64,000 nt of DNA from Thamnaconus septentrionalis (Eukaryota; Chordata; Actinopteri; Tetraodontiformes; Monacanthidae), in assembly GCA_009823395.1 (NCBI GenBank), contig CM020509.1, forward strand, positions 15,416,001 through 15,480,000, written 5' to 3'. Positions 62,646 to 64,000 of this stretch are shown piece after piece. Position 1 is the first letter of the stretch. Every line of letters begins with the position of its first letter. A program made the translations under genes and the position numbers. The notes beneath the pieces were generated by a model. The model did no database searches, had not been told where the DNA came from, and worked only from the letters and a program-made list of their open reading frames with translations.

Positions 62646-64000
62646 CTTTTAGTCCAACTAATCACTAATCATACACGCAAAGCCTTAAAGTGAGCCGTGA
62701 GAAATAAAAGCCTGGTGCACATGCAAATCTGAACTGACAGACCCGCCGAACCTCTTGGCCAGTTATTAAAGCGGAGCTGGTTCCCGAATCTACACTGGAT
62801 ACACGAGTCTGCCTCCTCTCGTCTCCTCGTGTCGGCACACACGGGAAACAGAAGCGCAAGCGCAGCCACAAGCGAGGGCACACGGACTTTCTGATGCTCG
62901 TTTTGGAATGAAGAGTCAATTACGGTGTAATGGAACGGTTATTCTCAACAGGGTGGAAGGTGGAGGCACCTCCAGACATTAGTATGCCAGTGTGTTTAAA
63001 GGCCAATTTCACCCTGCATGCTCCTGGAACAAAACCCTCCAAGAATTTGCATTTCAACAGAATTCCTCCTCCCATTCACTGGCTGTTCTTGGAAAGCGGC
63101 GCCCCGTTGCTGCATCCTATTTCATATTTCCTACCCTGGATGCATAATCATTTTTGTGTCAATTATTGTCATTGCATTGTAATAAGCAAAAGGGGAAGCG
63201 GCGAGGGGAAAGAAGGCAGTTGGGGACGTGGGAGGGGGGTGTTTTTCAATCATACTTTAGAGAATTTTTGCTGATCGTTGAATCTTGTATTACGCATTTT
63301 ATTTTTTTTTTCAGCGAGTGTGCGATGTTGGATTCTTTTATGCTTCGTTTCTCATTAGACGCAAGATAACAGGAGCGACTAGACAGCAGTCATTACTCTT
63401 AAACGCAGCTCTCATCATGCCGGACAAGGATTTTCATTAAACGTAATCATATGTCTCTCACCTTTCAAACTAAATTCCCCACTCCCCCTCATACAATGGG
63501 GCAAATTAGAGCATTGTATCCCCCGGAGCCGCCCTCCTCCTCCCTCCCCCGTGTTGCTGGTAGTAATGACGCCTTGTACAAAGGCACCTAATTAACCATC
63601 TTCCTCCAGTCAGCGCCGCGGCTTCATGAGTGCGAGCCCGGTGACAAAGACTCCCAGCTTCTTTCTGCGCGTTTCAACTGTTCCCTCAATCAAACGGTAG
63701 GCCTGGGTAACAAGAAAAAGAAAAAAAATGCAAGGTGTCACTATCCCTTAATGCTTAAACCCGTTTCACAAGACGAAAAAACAGCAGGCGCAAGACACAC
63801 GTCCGAGTCTGGCGACAAAAGCTACTACGGCGGATCAGACTCCGCCGACCCCCCCCCTCAAGTTGGAAACGCTGCGTGACTTTTAAAGAGTGCAAAATCG
63901 AAAAGCAAAAGTAAAGATTTCAAAGGTTTCACACGGGGGAAGTTTGGATTCTTTGTGATGAGCATCTCGCTGAGAGCACAACACTGAGGGGAGGGCGGGT

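Larger units (their letters stand above)
50035..64000. other. Upstream flank with no recognised gene
   Basis: If the candidate first exon is right, this is intergenic sequence upstream of nlgn3. It contains an alternating purine-pyrimidine tract (50060-50116), (CT)n (50184-50217), a dispersed-repeat fragment (50748-50823), (TA)n (51242-51308), (CA)n (51644-51694), (AATC)n (52381-52409), nested MITEs (52757-53519), a short MITE (58975-59275), poly-A at about 59310-59331 and (GT)n (62615-62638). From about 54 to 63 kb the sequence is AT-rich and non-repetitive in appearance, with no exon I could support. Confidence 0.6.

Noticed and set aside
50060..64000. Possible neighbouring gene upstream of nlgn3
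   Set aside because: No exon with a recognisable protein family was found; the frames present are short and unrelated.

Overview
The window is vertebrate nuclear DNA, most probably from a teleost fish. It has sparse short exons in very long introns, many (CA)n, (GA)n, (TA)n and (CAG)n microsatellites, and several small non-autonomous DNA transposons of fish type. There is no operon, Shine-Dalgarno or phage-like organisation. Nearly all open reading frames are chance frames through simple repeats or GC-rich intron. No calls were checked against a database.

One gene is clearly recognisable: the 5' part of a neuroligin on the minus strand, best assigned to neuroligin-3 (nlgn3; the a or b teleost paralogue cannot be decided here). 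Read right to left, the window holds: a candidate non-coding first exon with promoter (about 49,577-50,034, inferred); a long first intron (23,210-49,576); exon 2 with 5'UTR, start codon, signal peptide and the start of the cholinesterase-like domain (22,483-23,209); cassette exon A1 (21,228-21,287, 60 nt); cassette exon A2 (9,367-9,426, 60 nt); and a constitutive 150-nt exon (932-1,081). The rest of the gene (remaining esterase-like domain, membrane segment, PDZ ligand) lies beyond position 1. All junctions are GT-AG and phase 1, so A1 and A2 can each be skipped or included without a frame change. This is the splice-site-A system that tunes the extracellular domain of this postsynaptic adhesion molecule. 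The introns near A1 and A2 carry plausible control signals: a TGCATG just downstream of A2, a TGCATG just upstream of A1, and a long CU-rich tract after exon 2. The 5'UTR carries two short upstream ORFs and a (GT)n repeat.

The remaining sequence is intronic or, right of about 50 kb, upstream flank. It holds simple repeats and several transposon-derived elements: a hAT-like MITE with an 8-bp target duplication (26,933-27,407), a nested pair of MITEs (52,757-53,519 containing 52,907-53,434), a short inverted-repeat MITE (58,975-59,275), a probable degenerate element (39,386-40,020), a locally duplicated repeat (13,001-13,087 and 15,646-15,977), and two fragments of a dispersed fish repeat with a GGAT tail. 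No tRNA, rRNA, CRISPR array or second protein-coding gene could be supported. No wholly new system was found; the most interesting features are the splice-site-A regulatory layout and the inferred promoter.
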